Assembly (NCBI RefSeq): GCF_000003815.2
Contig: NC_049985.1
Span: 1,515,410 to 1,579,409, forward strand
DNA length: 64,000 nucleotides
Direction: 5' to 3'
DNA from: Branchiostoma floridae
Taxonomy: Eukaryota > Chordata > Leptocardii > Amphioxiformes > Branchiostomatidae
Below the pieces are notes generated by a model. It had not been told where the DNA came from, did not search any database, and worked only from the letters and a program-made list of their open reading frames with translations. Positions 22,018 to 32,344 of the stretch are shown here, piece by piece; within the stretch, counting starts at the first letter, position 1, and each line of letters starts with the position of its first letter. The position numbers and the translations under genes were made by a program.

Positions 22018-24912
22018 CTATGGTTCACCGTCATGCTCATAGATCATACAACAAGCAGCAGCTGCTGTTTTCTCATCACCTGCCTCATAGATATCATGAG
22101 AAGCCTGAGACTCTGGTTTCCCATTGTCGTTCTTGTAAATAGAGTGAGGTGCAGATAATTCTGCTTTCTGGTCATCATTTCCGTAAATGATTTGAGAAGC
22201 CGGAGACTCTGTTTGCTCATTGTCAGTCTTGTAGATGGATTGAGATGCAGCAGACTGTGCTTTATCATCGTCATGGCCATAAATAACCTGAGCAGAAGCA
22301 TACAGCACTGTATCGTCTTTATTGGTATTCTCATAGGTGACATGAGAAGTATCATGTACTGTTTCCTTCACATGGGTGTTCTCATGGCTGGCATGAGAAG
22401 TACCAGCTGCTGCTTTCTCAGGACCGTCAGGACCAATGTAATGAGAGACAGCAGATTCTGCTTCTTTTTTAGGCATAGAAATGGGCTTCACATCCTCATA
22501 ACCAGACTCAACCTTCGCATACACTATGTTTACTAGTTCATGGACTGTCATTAGATTTTTGGCCGACAGTGCCTCTGGTGCACATGCCGATTCTTTGTTT
22601 GAACCTACAGCACCCCTAGCAGTGCTAGCGATGGTTTGGAGAGTTTCGGGGTCATCATACACATTCTCAGACATGTCGGCCTGTTTGCCTGTGGGGGGAT
22701 TGATTGTTGGTGCTGATATTACAGGGGACTTTTTCTTCCTTTGCGTCCACCAAAATGCAAAGGCAAGGCTAGAAATCATTATGACTCCGCCGAAGGTGCC
22801 AAGACCAATAGCAAGATGCAGAAGCAATGTTGGATTGACTTCTGAAAGTGGAGGTAAAGTTGACACCAAAGATAAAACATTGAGGGAATTAAATGTGGCA
22901 GTTTTGACATCAACAAACACTGTGCCAGACACCGAGCCGATAGTATTTGTTGCAATGCAAATGTACTGACCAGCATCTGCTGCAATAACATTAATTATGG
23001 TGATGGTACCATTCACTCCCACAGTCACTCTCCCACGTGACTCAGCACTTGCAATCAGTCCAGATGGGAGGGTGACAGTGACATTTGGAGGAGGTATTCC
23101 TGAAGCTTCACAGGCCAAATACAGGGTGCCTTCCTGTGTATTTTCGCTTATTTCAAACCGCACAATCGTTGGCCTTTTGAACATCATAACGTCAGACTGT
23201 ACAGCGCCAGTGGATACGCCTGACGTAACTTTTGTTTGGGTTTCTACCTCAACAAACAGTTTGTTGGAAATCGTTGGCTTTTGGAACATCTTGCCGTCAG
23301 ACTGTGCGACAGATGTCGAAGCCATGACGTCAGAGATCTCCACAAGGTCAGTGGATACTACTGGCATGACCGATGTTGGGGTTTCTACCTCAACAAACAG
23401 TGTCTCAGATGCAGAGCCACCTGGATTTGTTGCAGTACAGATGTACTGACCAGCATCTGCTGCAGTAACATCTCTTATAGTGATGGTACCATTCACCTCC
23501 ACAGTCACTCTCCCACTTGATTCAACAGTTGCAATCAGCTTAGATGGGAGGGTGACTGTGACTTCTGGCTTAGGTGTACTTGAAGCTTCACCAACCAAAC
23601 GGAGAGTTCCCCCCTGCACCAGTCTGTCGCCTTTGCTGTTTTGAAAACTTACAATCTTTGGTTTTTCACAGATTAGCTGGTCAAGGTTTACATACTCAAG
23701 TTGTTTCCCATGGAGGCCGCTTGGTGTTTGACAAACAATTTGGTTTTTGAATAGCTGCGCTTTCTTGACATTTGCCATTGCACAATCACAGTACCAGGGG
23801 TTTCCCTTCAGTGTCAACCGTATGAGCTTGGGCAAATGTGAGAATGTACCAGGATTAATGGCAGTTAGGCGGTTTCTCTCCAGATCTATATTTTGGAGCC
23901 TGGGTAGGTTTGAAAATACCCCAGGTTGAATGCGACTTATTTTATTAGCGTGCAGCCCCAAGTCATGGAGTTCAGGCAAATCTGAGATTGTGCCAGGTTT
24001 AATGTCAGATATTGTGTTATATTCTACATGCAGCGCGTTGAGCTTTGGTAGATTGGTGAATGTGCCTGGGTCAATCTTAGTTATCCGGTTTTGGGATAGC
24101 TTCAACATCCTAAGCTCTGGTAGATTTGTAAATGCACCTTGGTCAATGTTTGTTATCTGGTTGATGGATAGGTCCAACCACTCAAGCTTTGGTAGATTGG
24201 TGAATGTGCCTGGGTCAATCTTAGTTATCCGGTTTCGGGATAGGGGCAACATCCTAAGCTTTGGTAGATTTGTGAATGTACCTTGGTCAATGTTTGTTAT
24301 CTGGTTGCTGGATAGGCCCAACCACTCAAGCTTTGGTAGATTTGAGAATGTACCTGGGTTAATGTTTGTTATCTGGTTGATGGATAGGGCCAACCGGTCA
24401 AGCTTTGGTAGATTTGTGAATGTACCTGGGAGGATTTTAGTTAGTCTGTTGTTCTTCAGTTGCAAATGACAGAGCTCTGGTAGATTCGAAAATGTACGGG
24501 GGTCAATGTTAGTTATTTGGTTTTGATACAGCCACAATTTTCTAAGCTGAAATAGACCTGAAAATGTACGAGGCTGGAGGTAAGTTATCTTGTTAATTTG
24601 TAGGTACAATGTGTGAAGCTCCGTCAGATTAGAGAATGTCTGCTCATTTACTGTGGAAATCTGATTGTGGTGAAATTCTAACTCTCTCAACTTTGTGTAC
24701 TTTGAGACGTCAAACTGACCTAAGCTTGTGATGTAATTTGATCGCAGCTTAAGCTTAGTGATGGTTGCAGGTAGGTACTGAGGAACACTCGTGAGACTCT
24801 GGAACTCACATTCACAGTCAGACGGACAGCTGCTGCTGCAGGCTGCGGTCGGCCCGGCTTCCTTCAACACGATGAGCAGGAGAACCAGGAGAGCCTTCCG
24901 CTTGTTTGCCAT
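22018..24912 (-). CDS. LRR-Ig receptor L1 (LRRIG family), 964 aa
   Basis: One uninterrupted coding exon. Signal peptide about 1-24; LRRNT with CSSSCPSDCEC 25-36; thirteen 24-residue LRRs about 50-361; LRRCT (NPWYCDC) 371-415; Ig1 about 417-509; Ser/Thr-rich linker holding a duplicated module 510-580; Ig2 about 580-669 (C601, C652); TM about 697-722; RKKK stop-transfer; tyrosine-rich tail 727-964. The tail has YDDP (Y752), IVYAKV (796-801, ITIM-like) and six 16-residue Tyr units from 876 (Y878, 894, 910, 926, 942, 958). Ig1 has Gly441 where the paralogues have the first disulfide Cys. The family is known as innate-type surface receptors in amphioxus; ligand and partners are unknown. The start lies just after an AG, so the ATG exon may be spliced to upstream leaders. 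Confidence 0.93.
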   Translation of the reverse strand: MANKRKALLVLLLIVLKEAGPTAACSSSCPSDCECEFQSLTSVPQYLPATITKLKLRSNYITSLGQFDVSKYTKLRELEFHHNQISTVNEQTFSNLTELHTLYLQINKITYLQPRTFSGLFQLRKLWLYQNQITNIDPRTFSNLPELCHLQLKNNRLTKILPGTFTNLPKLDRLALSINQITNINPGTFSNLPKLEWLGLSSNQITNIDQGTFTNLPKLRMLPLSRNRITKIDPGTFTNLPKLEWLDLSINQITNIDQGAFTNLPELRMLKLSQNRITKIDPGTFTNLPKLNALHVEYNTISDIKPGTISDLPELHDLGLHANKISRIQPGVFSNLPRLQNIDLERNRLTAINPGTFSHLPKLIRLTLKGNPWYCDCAMANVKKAQLFKNQIVCQTPSGLHGKQLEYVNLDQLICEKPKIVSFQNSKGDRLVQGGTLRLVGEASSTPKPEVTVTLPSKLIATVESSGRVTVEVNGTITIRDVTAADAGQYICTATNPGGSASETLFVEVETPTSVMPVVSTDLVEISDVMASTSVAQSDGKMFQKPTISNKLFVEVETQTKVTSGVSTGAVQSDVMMFKRPTIVRFEISENTQEGTLYLACEASGIPPPNVTVTLPSGLIASAESRGRVTVGVNGTITIINVIAADAGQYICIATNTIGSVSGTVFVDVKTATFNSLNVLSLVSTLPPLSEVNPTLLLHLAIGLGTFGGVIMISSLAFAFWWTQRKKKSPVISAPTINPPTGKQADMSENVYDDPETLQTIASTARGAVGSNKESACAPEALSAKNLMTVHELVNIVYAKVESGYEDVKPISMPKKEAESAVSHYIGPDGPEKAAAGTSHASHENTHVKETVHDTSHVTYENTNKDDTVLYASAQVIYGHDDDKAQSAASQSIYKTDNEQTESPASQIIYGNDDQKAELSAPHSIYKNDNGKPESQASHDIYEAGDEKTAAAACCMIYEHDGEP
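22021..22287 (-). repeat. 16-residue (48-bp) tyrosine repeat array, L1 tail
   Basis: Five full units and one terminal partial unit follow the pattern [V/S/I/D]IY-x-x-D-x-x-K-x-x-S-x-A-S-x. One Tyr per unit lies exactly every 16 residues. Confidence 0.9.
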
Positions 24913-25371
24913 TTCCTATATATCAACATGGGTTACACAGTAATACATCTGGGGATAAGTTTATCCTTACAACGGTGGGCAAATTGGAGCAACTCCATAA
25001 CTTACACAGTTTAAAAGATTGTATGATCAGGACTAATGGACTCTGATTGCATATGATAATGGTCTGAAATGTAATCCGTCATGTCTTTTTCTGTTCACAT
25101 TGGTATGCAAATTCCCATTACTTATTTAATTCATTCATGATTTGGAGTTATATTAGGATTAACGTTGTACAATTGATTTGCCTTATTTTGTCATACATGT
25201 AGTTAAATTGCGTTATTATTTGTCGATTCTTGCTGTGTTACCATTTATTTGATTTTATATTGTCATCGATTATTGCTATGTATGTACGGGGTTTCCCCCC
25301 AGGGATCTTTGAAAAACGCCAGCCAGGCGACATGTATACCCTGGATAAATAGAATAAACAAACAAACAAAC
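24913..25371. promoter_or_regulatory. Upstream region of receptor L1
   Basis: AT-rich sequence immediately 5' of L1. ATATAG precedes GAAATGG, a possible 3' splice site just before the ATG, as in the paralogues. No TATA box or other gene is evident. Confidence 0.4.
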
Positions 25372-25376
25372 ATGTA

Positions 25377-25722
25377 CAGGGCTCGAAATACCACCTGCAT
25401 ATGCTGGTTAGTGCAGGTAAAATTGGAGCTGTGTAGGTATTTCTGATGTCCACCTGCACCTAATCTGCACTGGTCCATGTACTGGGTTTTATACATAAAT
25501 GTCCTATGATTTGGTGTATGTGGATTGTTATTACACTTAGCTGCATTGACTATTATCACCTATAAAGTATAGAAGAAAAATAGCGATGGTTCCTGAACAA
25601 TTTTAGTATGATCCATACTTCATAAATTCAGAGTGGTGCAGGCAAAATTTGCCTGGTGCAGGTAATTTTCAATGTTACCTGCACCAGTGCAGGTATACAG
25701 AAAAAAAGCATTTCGAGCCCTG
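25377..25722. mobile_element. Non-autonomous DNA transposon with CAGGGCTCGAAAT termini
   Basis: Perfect 13-bp inverted termini CAGGGCTCGAAAT and ATTTCGAGCCCTG are flanked by the 5-bp direct repeat ATGTA. The inside is made of (in)verted TGCACCTGC-like motifs and has no gene. Confidence 0.8.
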
Positions 25723-25764
25723 ATGTATGTTCATGGGTATACTTCGTACATGAATACCCATGGG

Positions 25765-26186
25765 TAGGGCTGGGTACCGGTACAGAAACTCAAGGTCCGG
25801 TTAAGGTCCAGAGGATCAGGTCCAGGTCCGGACTTGAACCTGGACCTGATTCAGTATGTGAAAACTTGTGAATGGACAAATTTCAAAACAATGGTCCATT
25901 TCACTAGGAAGAAATCTGTTTGCAAATCTATTCGACTCCAACTGGCGTTTTAAACCCTACAAGGCTAACTGCGTCTGAGAAAGAAACGACTATAGACTCA
26001 ACGCTACATCGCTCTTGTTATTTTCTTCGACCGGTAAGCCCCAAAACGTGTGAATCATATAATCTATTCATTTTCCAATAGGTCCAACATCCGGTCCACC
26101 AATTTTTTTCAAGTCCGGTTTTTCCGGACCAGTCCAATAAGAAAAACCGGTTTTGCACCGGTACATCGTACCGGTACCCAGCCCTA
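25765..26186. mobile_element. hAT-type MITE, 422 bp
   Basis: Inverted termini TAGGGCTGGGTACCGGTAC and its inverse are flanked by the 8-bp target duplication CCCATGGG, the length made by hAT transposases. The interior holds CAGGTCCAGGTCCGG-type palindromes and no coding sequence. Confidence 0.85.
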
Positions 26187-26320
26187 CCCATGGGTTTCTC
26201 CTGTCGATTGGACAGATAAGGAGGCAGACAGGCTTTTTGCCTGTTTGCCTGACCTGCACATGACTTTTTATGGTGAAGGAGGGGTGTGCAATTCTTTCTC
26301 CACCCTCTCGTCTACTGGAG

Positions 26321-26502
26321 CACTAAGTCTCACAGGGGCAAATGTATGCAACGTGAGAGGCGGCTCCAGCAGATGCAGCTTTGTTGTTCGGAGTATCCGT
26401 CTCCTAGGAGGACTAAGTCTCACAGGGGCAAATGTATGCAACGTGTGAGGCGGCTCCAGCAGATGCAGCTTTGTTGTTCGGAGTATCCGTCTCCTAGGAG
26501 GA
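26321..26502. repeat. Two tandem 90-bp repeats
   Basis: Two nearly identical units begin at ACTAAGTCTCACAGGGGCAA (26322 and 26412). They abut the SINE and may be part of a longer composite element. Confidence 0.85.
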
Positions 26503-26504
26503 CT

Positions 26505-26778
26505 TCCGACCAGGGATGTAAGGGGTTCCTCCTACCCCCGACTCGTGTGCCATGGCGGGTGCCGCTCATGCCCGAACATGCCCGAAGGCCTGTCTCGGCC
26601 ACATAGCCCCACCAAGCCACACAAGGCCACTAGATACTCATTTACACCTGAGTTAAGTGAGGAAAGTCGTGTAAAGTGCCTTTCCCAAGGGCACAAGATC
26701 GGTGACATGGCAGTTGGATTCGAACCCGCAACCTCTCGGTCTCGAGCCGCACATGCTGCCACTGCGCCACGCGGCCCC
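26505..26778 (-). mobile_element. tRNA-derived SINE
   Basis: On the minus strand the head has an A-box-like TGGCGCAGTGG and a B-box GGTTCGAATCC (plus-strand 26716-26726). The central part contains GGGAAAGGCACTTTACACGA, which resembles a conserved central domain found in several deuterostome SINEs; I recall this only loosely. It is not a functional tRNA: the acceptor stem is not closed. Confidence 0.75.
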
Positions 26779-27012
26779 ACTCATGGGTATATATGGGTAT
26801 AAGCATATATATGTATACCCATTGATATGTTCTGGGGATCTGGGGATACATAGGTTTATAGTGCACGTGCATCATGGAGGTTTTTTTAACTTTTCAATTC
26901 TCAAACATTACTCATTAATGTTTTCTTACTGGCGAAATTGGCGTTTTAACCTTCCATTTTTCTCTCATGATCAATTAAGGATTAACTGTAGTTGTACTGA
27001 ATATTGGTAGCT

Positions 27013-27252
27013 GGGTATAAATAGAGTTCTGAATATGGTGTTTTGCACCATATGGATGACGTCATCAAGATTCATTGCCCGTACTTAATTTTTTCAGAGA
27101 TAAGATAAAGGTACATCATACACATGAGAAACAGTTTCACAGCAGGGGTATTATCAAAGTGCTGCGTTTTCTCTTAGAAAAAATATCAGTGGCAATTAAT
27201 GAAACTTGATGACATCGTCCATATGGTCCCAAAATCATATAATTTCATACCC
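27013..27252. mobile_element. Diverged foldback/MITE
   Basis: The ends GGGTATAAAT and ATTTCATACCC are inverse, and the subterminal ATATGGATGACGTCATCAAG is mirrored by CTTGATGACATCGTCCATAT. Non-coding. Confidence 0.55.
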
Positions 27253-27639
27253 AATACTTAGCACAACTATAGTTTTTCCTTAATTCATTAATGAGAAAAC
27301 AATCCAGTGCAACTGCTGTTCTTTCTTAATACATTAAGGAGAAAACAATGCAAATTCAGTCAGAAGTCCATGAGGACTTGGTGGAGTCATTACGGAGAGC
27401 ACTGAGAGGCCATCTCTACTACAGCAACATACAGAAATCAACAATCCATTTCAACGTGGGCTAAGAGAGGTTTAAAAGTCAGACTAATCCCTCATTTCAA
27501 AACCTTTCTCAAGGATCATGAACATCCTTACGTAGATTTAGTTGTCACGTCCACAACAAACAAGGAAAACCAAACTTCCACGAACCCATACCTTCGCCAA
27601 ATAATTTTTTTACCTTTACAACTGGTGTATTGATTGTGT

Positions 27640-28545
27640 GTGTTTTTTTTTTCATTACCTTCGCCGAGAAGGTTATACTTTGGGTAGCGTGTGTATGTAT
27701 GTCTCTATGTCTGTAGAAGACCATCATAACTCAAGAACGCCTGGATGGATTGTATTGATATTTGGTATGTGGGTAGGTCTTGATGAGACTTGAAAACGAT
27801 TAGATTTTGGGCCCCCTAGCAGCCTGTTACGGTACTGCATCGGAACTTCCTGGATTGATATTTTGAGTTCTGAACATGCTGCTGCAATGATTTTTGAGTG
27901 GTGGACAGCTCTTGATGCCGAGAGTAAGTGGTGTAGGTTTGGGCCCCCTAGCGGCTTGGTTTGGAACTGCAGGCAGGTTTAGTGTCAGACTTTAAAAGGG
28001 AATAACTCAGGAAGGGGTTAACGGATTGTTCTGATTTTTGGTATGTAGATAGCTTAAGCGATGCTTCATATAATGACATACAAATTATACAAATTTGTAT
28101 CTAATTTGCATAATTAATTAGGAAATTTTGTAAACGCGCTCAGTTCCATTATAGGGCCATTGCAACATGTGACATTTGATTGAATATTGATTTATATAGG
28201 TTATGCAAAATAATGACCTAATTTGCATAATTAATGAGAAAATGCTTTAATTTCATTGTGGTAAATTATGGGAACTTCTTACTTGTAGCATTTGGAAGTT
28301 ACATACAGGTTAACATCGTTGACATTTATTATGCAAATGAGATACTCATTTGCATAAATTATCAGAAAATGCGATAACAGCCTTCTTTCTTAACATAGAT
28401 TGTGTACGTCTGTTGTCTCGTTGAGGAGATGATTAACTGATATAATTTATGCAAATGAGAACTCTATTTGCATAATTAATGACAGACATAATTAATACAG
28501 CAGTTGTAAAGGTTAGGCTCATTTGGCGAAGGTATGGGGTCGTGG
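27640..28545. repeat. Dispersed repeat copy, inverted relative to the one in SDR gene B
   Basis: Shares CAAGAACGCC, GGGCCCCCTAGC and the TTATGCAAAT-rich half with the 12-13 kb copy. It is bounded by ACCTTCGCCGAGAAGG at the left and GGCGAAGGTATGGGGTCGTG at the right. A stray end piece is at 27575-27602. Confidence 0.65.
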
Positions 28546-28559
28546 AACTCTAGTTAATT

Positions 28560-30640
28560 ATGCAAACTATTACAATAAGACATAGTTCGAGGGCGTAAAG
28601 ATAGAAAACATCGCCACCAATGCATGCATTTCTCAGAATGCAGTAGAGCTGCCATCCTACATAATGCACACCTGTTGTACATGTGTACAGGAGACTTTTT
28701 CCTACGCAGTGCCACACCCTAATATCACATGCAAAGCACATATAGAATTACTCTGGCCATGAATAACAGAAAATAATCAGTCGCTGATGTTCGGCTTGCT
28801 CAAAGCAGGCCCCAGCATATTGTCTTGTTTGTTTGTTGATTCATAATTTACAAGCACCAGACCCGTGCTTCCGTAATTTTCACCCCGTGTGTTTTCTTCG
28901 TGACAGCCAGCACTCATCATAGAATACAAACTTCTCACTTGGTCATACATGTACCTACATTAGTTCGCATTTGCCTTTAAATCAGGGTATGTAGTAATTT
29001 GCTATATGCTTATTTATTCATTTATGCATCTAATATTCTTAGGTTGAGAGAGAATATGTTTACGTGGAGAGGGAATATGCTTACGTGGTATCAAAACGAT
29101 GAAAGGACCCGACACCGACAATCCATGCGCTTGTCTTATTTCTCGAAGACCGTTTTCCCAATTGAAGCAAGCCTACACAGAAGGGCTTTGCAAATGACCT
29201 TCCTGACGAAAGTACGCTCCATATCCCATACATCCCGGTATCGTAGGGAAAGAAACAGAATTTATTCCACAAACAGTAATAGAAAGTAGTCAGTCGCTGC
29301 TGTACTGCTTCGGCAAAGCCATTTTGACATATAATTTGAGTGCAGTGCAACATTAACATTGCCCTTGTCTGTGTTAGAGCAAATACAAAAAGCACAACAA
29401 GCGGATAACTTAAATAACAGACTGACCTGACTTAAGTAATCTACCTTCCGAAGGTTCGTGACAGTTCAGCACAGATCGTCGGACACAAACTTCTATCCTG
29501 GTATCATCTGTAATACAAAGGAAACTAAATTCAACTTAAAGGTAGACATTTCTTTCTTTCTTAAACAAGCTTTCTTCCTTAAGCATTCTGAGCTTTTTCC
29601 CCGTAGGTTTTAATCTAGCATGCCATTAAAAACAAGATCAGGTCCCTTCTGTACCTGGTACACACTTATGAAGCAGAGACCGTCCCCACAATGTGCGAGT
29701 GGAAAACACGTCTGGACCTCTTCATTAGCGTCTGGGTTTAGAACAGACGTCACATGGAGCATGCGCAGTGTGTATACTTGTGTATGCCTACGTGGTAATC
29801 ATATAATGAAAGGCGCCGCCTTTCCATGCATTTTGATAAATGCCATATGTGATTGTGATATTATTATATCCCAGGAAAATTGAAGCACAACTATACAGGG
29901 CTACCTCCTCACAAAAATACGCCCAATAACGCCCGGTCTCGTTGATTAAGTACCTTTGCTTCGTCCAACAATAGAGATAAGAAATAACTAGTCGCCGGTC
30001 TAAATGCCGGCTTGTTCAAAGCCACTAGTTCCCAACAGTTACACATTGTCTTGTTTGCTAATTCTTAATCTTAACGCGTCATTGCTAACCATTGAAAGAG
30101 CAGCTCCCCCGCTGCACCAGGTTCACACTAATGTAGCAGAAAGAGGTACAGTCCCCACAATGTGCGAGTGGAAAAACACGTAGTAAAAGTTTTGATTTGT
30201 TTGGGCCAGCAATAACAGAAACTAATCAGTCGCTGCTCAAATGTTTATAACTGATGTCGGTCTGCTCAAAGCCAGCCCGGCATTTTTTCTGTTGCAGTAC
30301 CCCTTCACGCAGCACGAAACCAAAAACCAACCTACCTTCCGAAGTCTTTTCTCCGTAGATTTTCCTCCCGATGAAACAGAATGTATCGTTAGTTGCCCTC
30401 TTCTTGTGTTTTTCAGACTAAGAAGACAAACGGAGTTGCACTATGGTGCGTCTCTTACGTGGGCGAACGGAAGTGCGCATGCGCCTGGGCATATTCATTA
30501 GCGCCTGGGTTCCGAGCAGACGTCACCAGGAGCATGCGCAGTATGTGGACTGCCTGGGAGACAAATTGCTTCAAAAGATTGACGTCAACAATATTCGACT
30601 AGCGAATTGTCAGCATGCGTAAATCAAGCAGAAAGAACTT
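28560..30640 (-). repeat. Ancestral receptor-spacer block with leader/promoter cassettes (between L1 and SDR gene D)
   Basis: This stretch matches the spacers upstream of L2, L3 and L4 in order: a CATCGCCACC block, CAGCAATAACAGAAA modules, a candidate leader exon about 29430-29510 on the minus strand, and GC palindromes (29762-29767, 30474-30484, about 30533). It lies 4-5 kb upstream of L1. It could be the L1 promoter region or the remains of a lost receptor unit. Confidence 0.5.
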
Positions 30641-31212
30641 TTTCTTAAAGAGTACATCTGTTATTGTTGCCTCGACGGGGATGGGAGGACTGGATCCCAA
30701 TAAGTGGGTATTTATGTACAATAAAGGTCTTAATTAATTAATTAATTAGTTAATAACGAAAAGTTCGACACGTTGATCTGCTTTCCTGAGGAGGGCGGGA
30801 GGAATTATACATTCTGTCTAAGAAGAGGCAACACAGGCATTGCGTATACTTATTGATACCTATATGCTGTGCAGAAGGTAATTGACCAAGAGAATTTCTC
30901 TGTGTTCTCTCCATGTCAAATTCCATTTGCATGGTCTTTGTCCTTGTCAGCAGAAGTTACATATGGCCTTCTTCCGTCAAGATTGACCATGGTGAAATCC
31001 TAATTGATATCAGTCCTACAGTGTCTGCTGTCGCTAAGTAGTCATATACGAGAAATGAGCTGGCCAGTTCTTATAACGAAAGGCTAGTTGGGCAGCCCTG
31101 GTTGTGCGGACTGAATGGACAAATCAATAGATAAATACCTTCGCGGAGAAGGTTCGCCACGTCCCCGAGACAGAAATGAGGACCAGAAATACTGATAGTG
31201 TGTCAAGATTGC

Positions 31213-31218
31213 TTTATT
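31213..31218 (-). terminator. Orphan copy of the receptor poly(A) block
   Basis: The conserved receptor 3'-end block with AATAAA (minus) sits here, but no receptor reading frame follows upstream before SDR gene D. It is evidence of a lost or interrupted unit. Confidence 0.6.
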
Positions 31219-31409
31219 TCCATAGTAGGTGAATATTCTTTCATCACTTCTCTGCAACTGACATCCTTTGAATTTTAAGAAAGCAAAGTAAATACTAGAG
31301 TGTAAAAGATATCAAAGTAGACAAATATAAAAAGAAACTCGAACACAATTAATCAGATTTGTTTCACAAACGCTAGGGTTGTATGCAGAAACATGAACAT
31401 GCGCTCAAA

Positions 31410-31795
31410 AACGTAAAATCCCGACAGGACAAGAACAGTTTCATTCTATATGATACACATGTAGAAAGTCTCTGTTTGATCCATACAAACCTCTCTTAAG
31501 AACGCAAATCTTCGGCATTGGCACAACTGTGTCAATTTTTTTGACGCACCTGTAGTATGGCACATTTGTATCTGAATACACTTCCCTTAGTAACGTAAAA
31601 TCTCGACAGGACAAGAACTGTGCTAATCTTTATTGTAGAAAGTCTATGTTCAATCCGTATAAACTTGCCTTGATAGCGGGGAAAGCTTCGACATTGGCAC
31701 AGACTGTCACTTTTTTTTACACACATGTAGTATGGCACTGGTCTATCCGTTTATTCCGTATAAACCTCCCTCATACCGAAAAGCCTCTACATTGT
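31410..31795. repeat. Tandem repeat of about 182 bp
   Basis: ACGTAAAATC[C/T]CGACAGGACA recurs at 31411 and 31593 with following sequence alike, and a partial third unit near 31745. It is within the orphan 3'-UTR-like stretch. Confidence 0.7.
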
Positions 31796-31799
31796 AGTA

Positions 31800-32344
31800 T
31801 GATATGTAAAAACAACCTCAAGAGTACAGTAATCCATTAGATGTGTTAAAGTGACTGCCATATCACCGACTTAGGTGATAGTGCAACAACACTACACTAT
31901 TGGTATGGTTGACCCGGAAGCAGTTGATCCTTGTCCTATCCATAACCCGGTATATCGGAAAACCCCATGCAGTGCGTAACTCGTCTCGAATACAATCATA
32001 GCGAAACGCACCGCTAAAACGCTGAAAATTGGTCAACTTTCAGGCGTAATTACATGACTTCTAACTGCGGTCCAGCTTTCAAAAATAGTTCCTCGTGATT
32101 TATTAACCCCTTCCAAGAACGGGGAACCATTTTAAGGCTGATATATTATAAACGCATCGCGGCTTTACTATACCGTTTTTTACTGGACATACCGTAAGAA
32201 CTCATCCGGGCTTAGTACAGTGTATGAGTGATCGCCTGAATGGGGCTATGCTATGGGGTCACAGTTCAATGCCGGAGGCACTGGGTTGTAACGCAAATGC
32301 GTTAACCAGTCAGGGTAATTTCTGTTGCTGTGTAAGTACAGACA
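31800..32344 (+). promoter_or_regulatory. Upstream region of SDR gene D
   Basis: From about 32220 to the ATG the sequence is almost the same as that upstream of gene B in inverted orientation, so leader and proximal promoter were duplicated together. The left part shows nothing recognisable. Confidence 0.55.

Noticed and set aside
22192-22536. Plus-strand frame opposite the L1 tail
   Set aside because: Complement of the 48-bp tyrosine repeats; no independent evidence.
26716-26776. Functional tRNA gene
   Set aside because: A- and B-boxes are present, but the acceptor stem does not pair and a SINE body follows; annotated as a SINE head.
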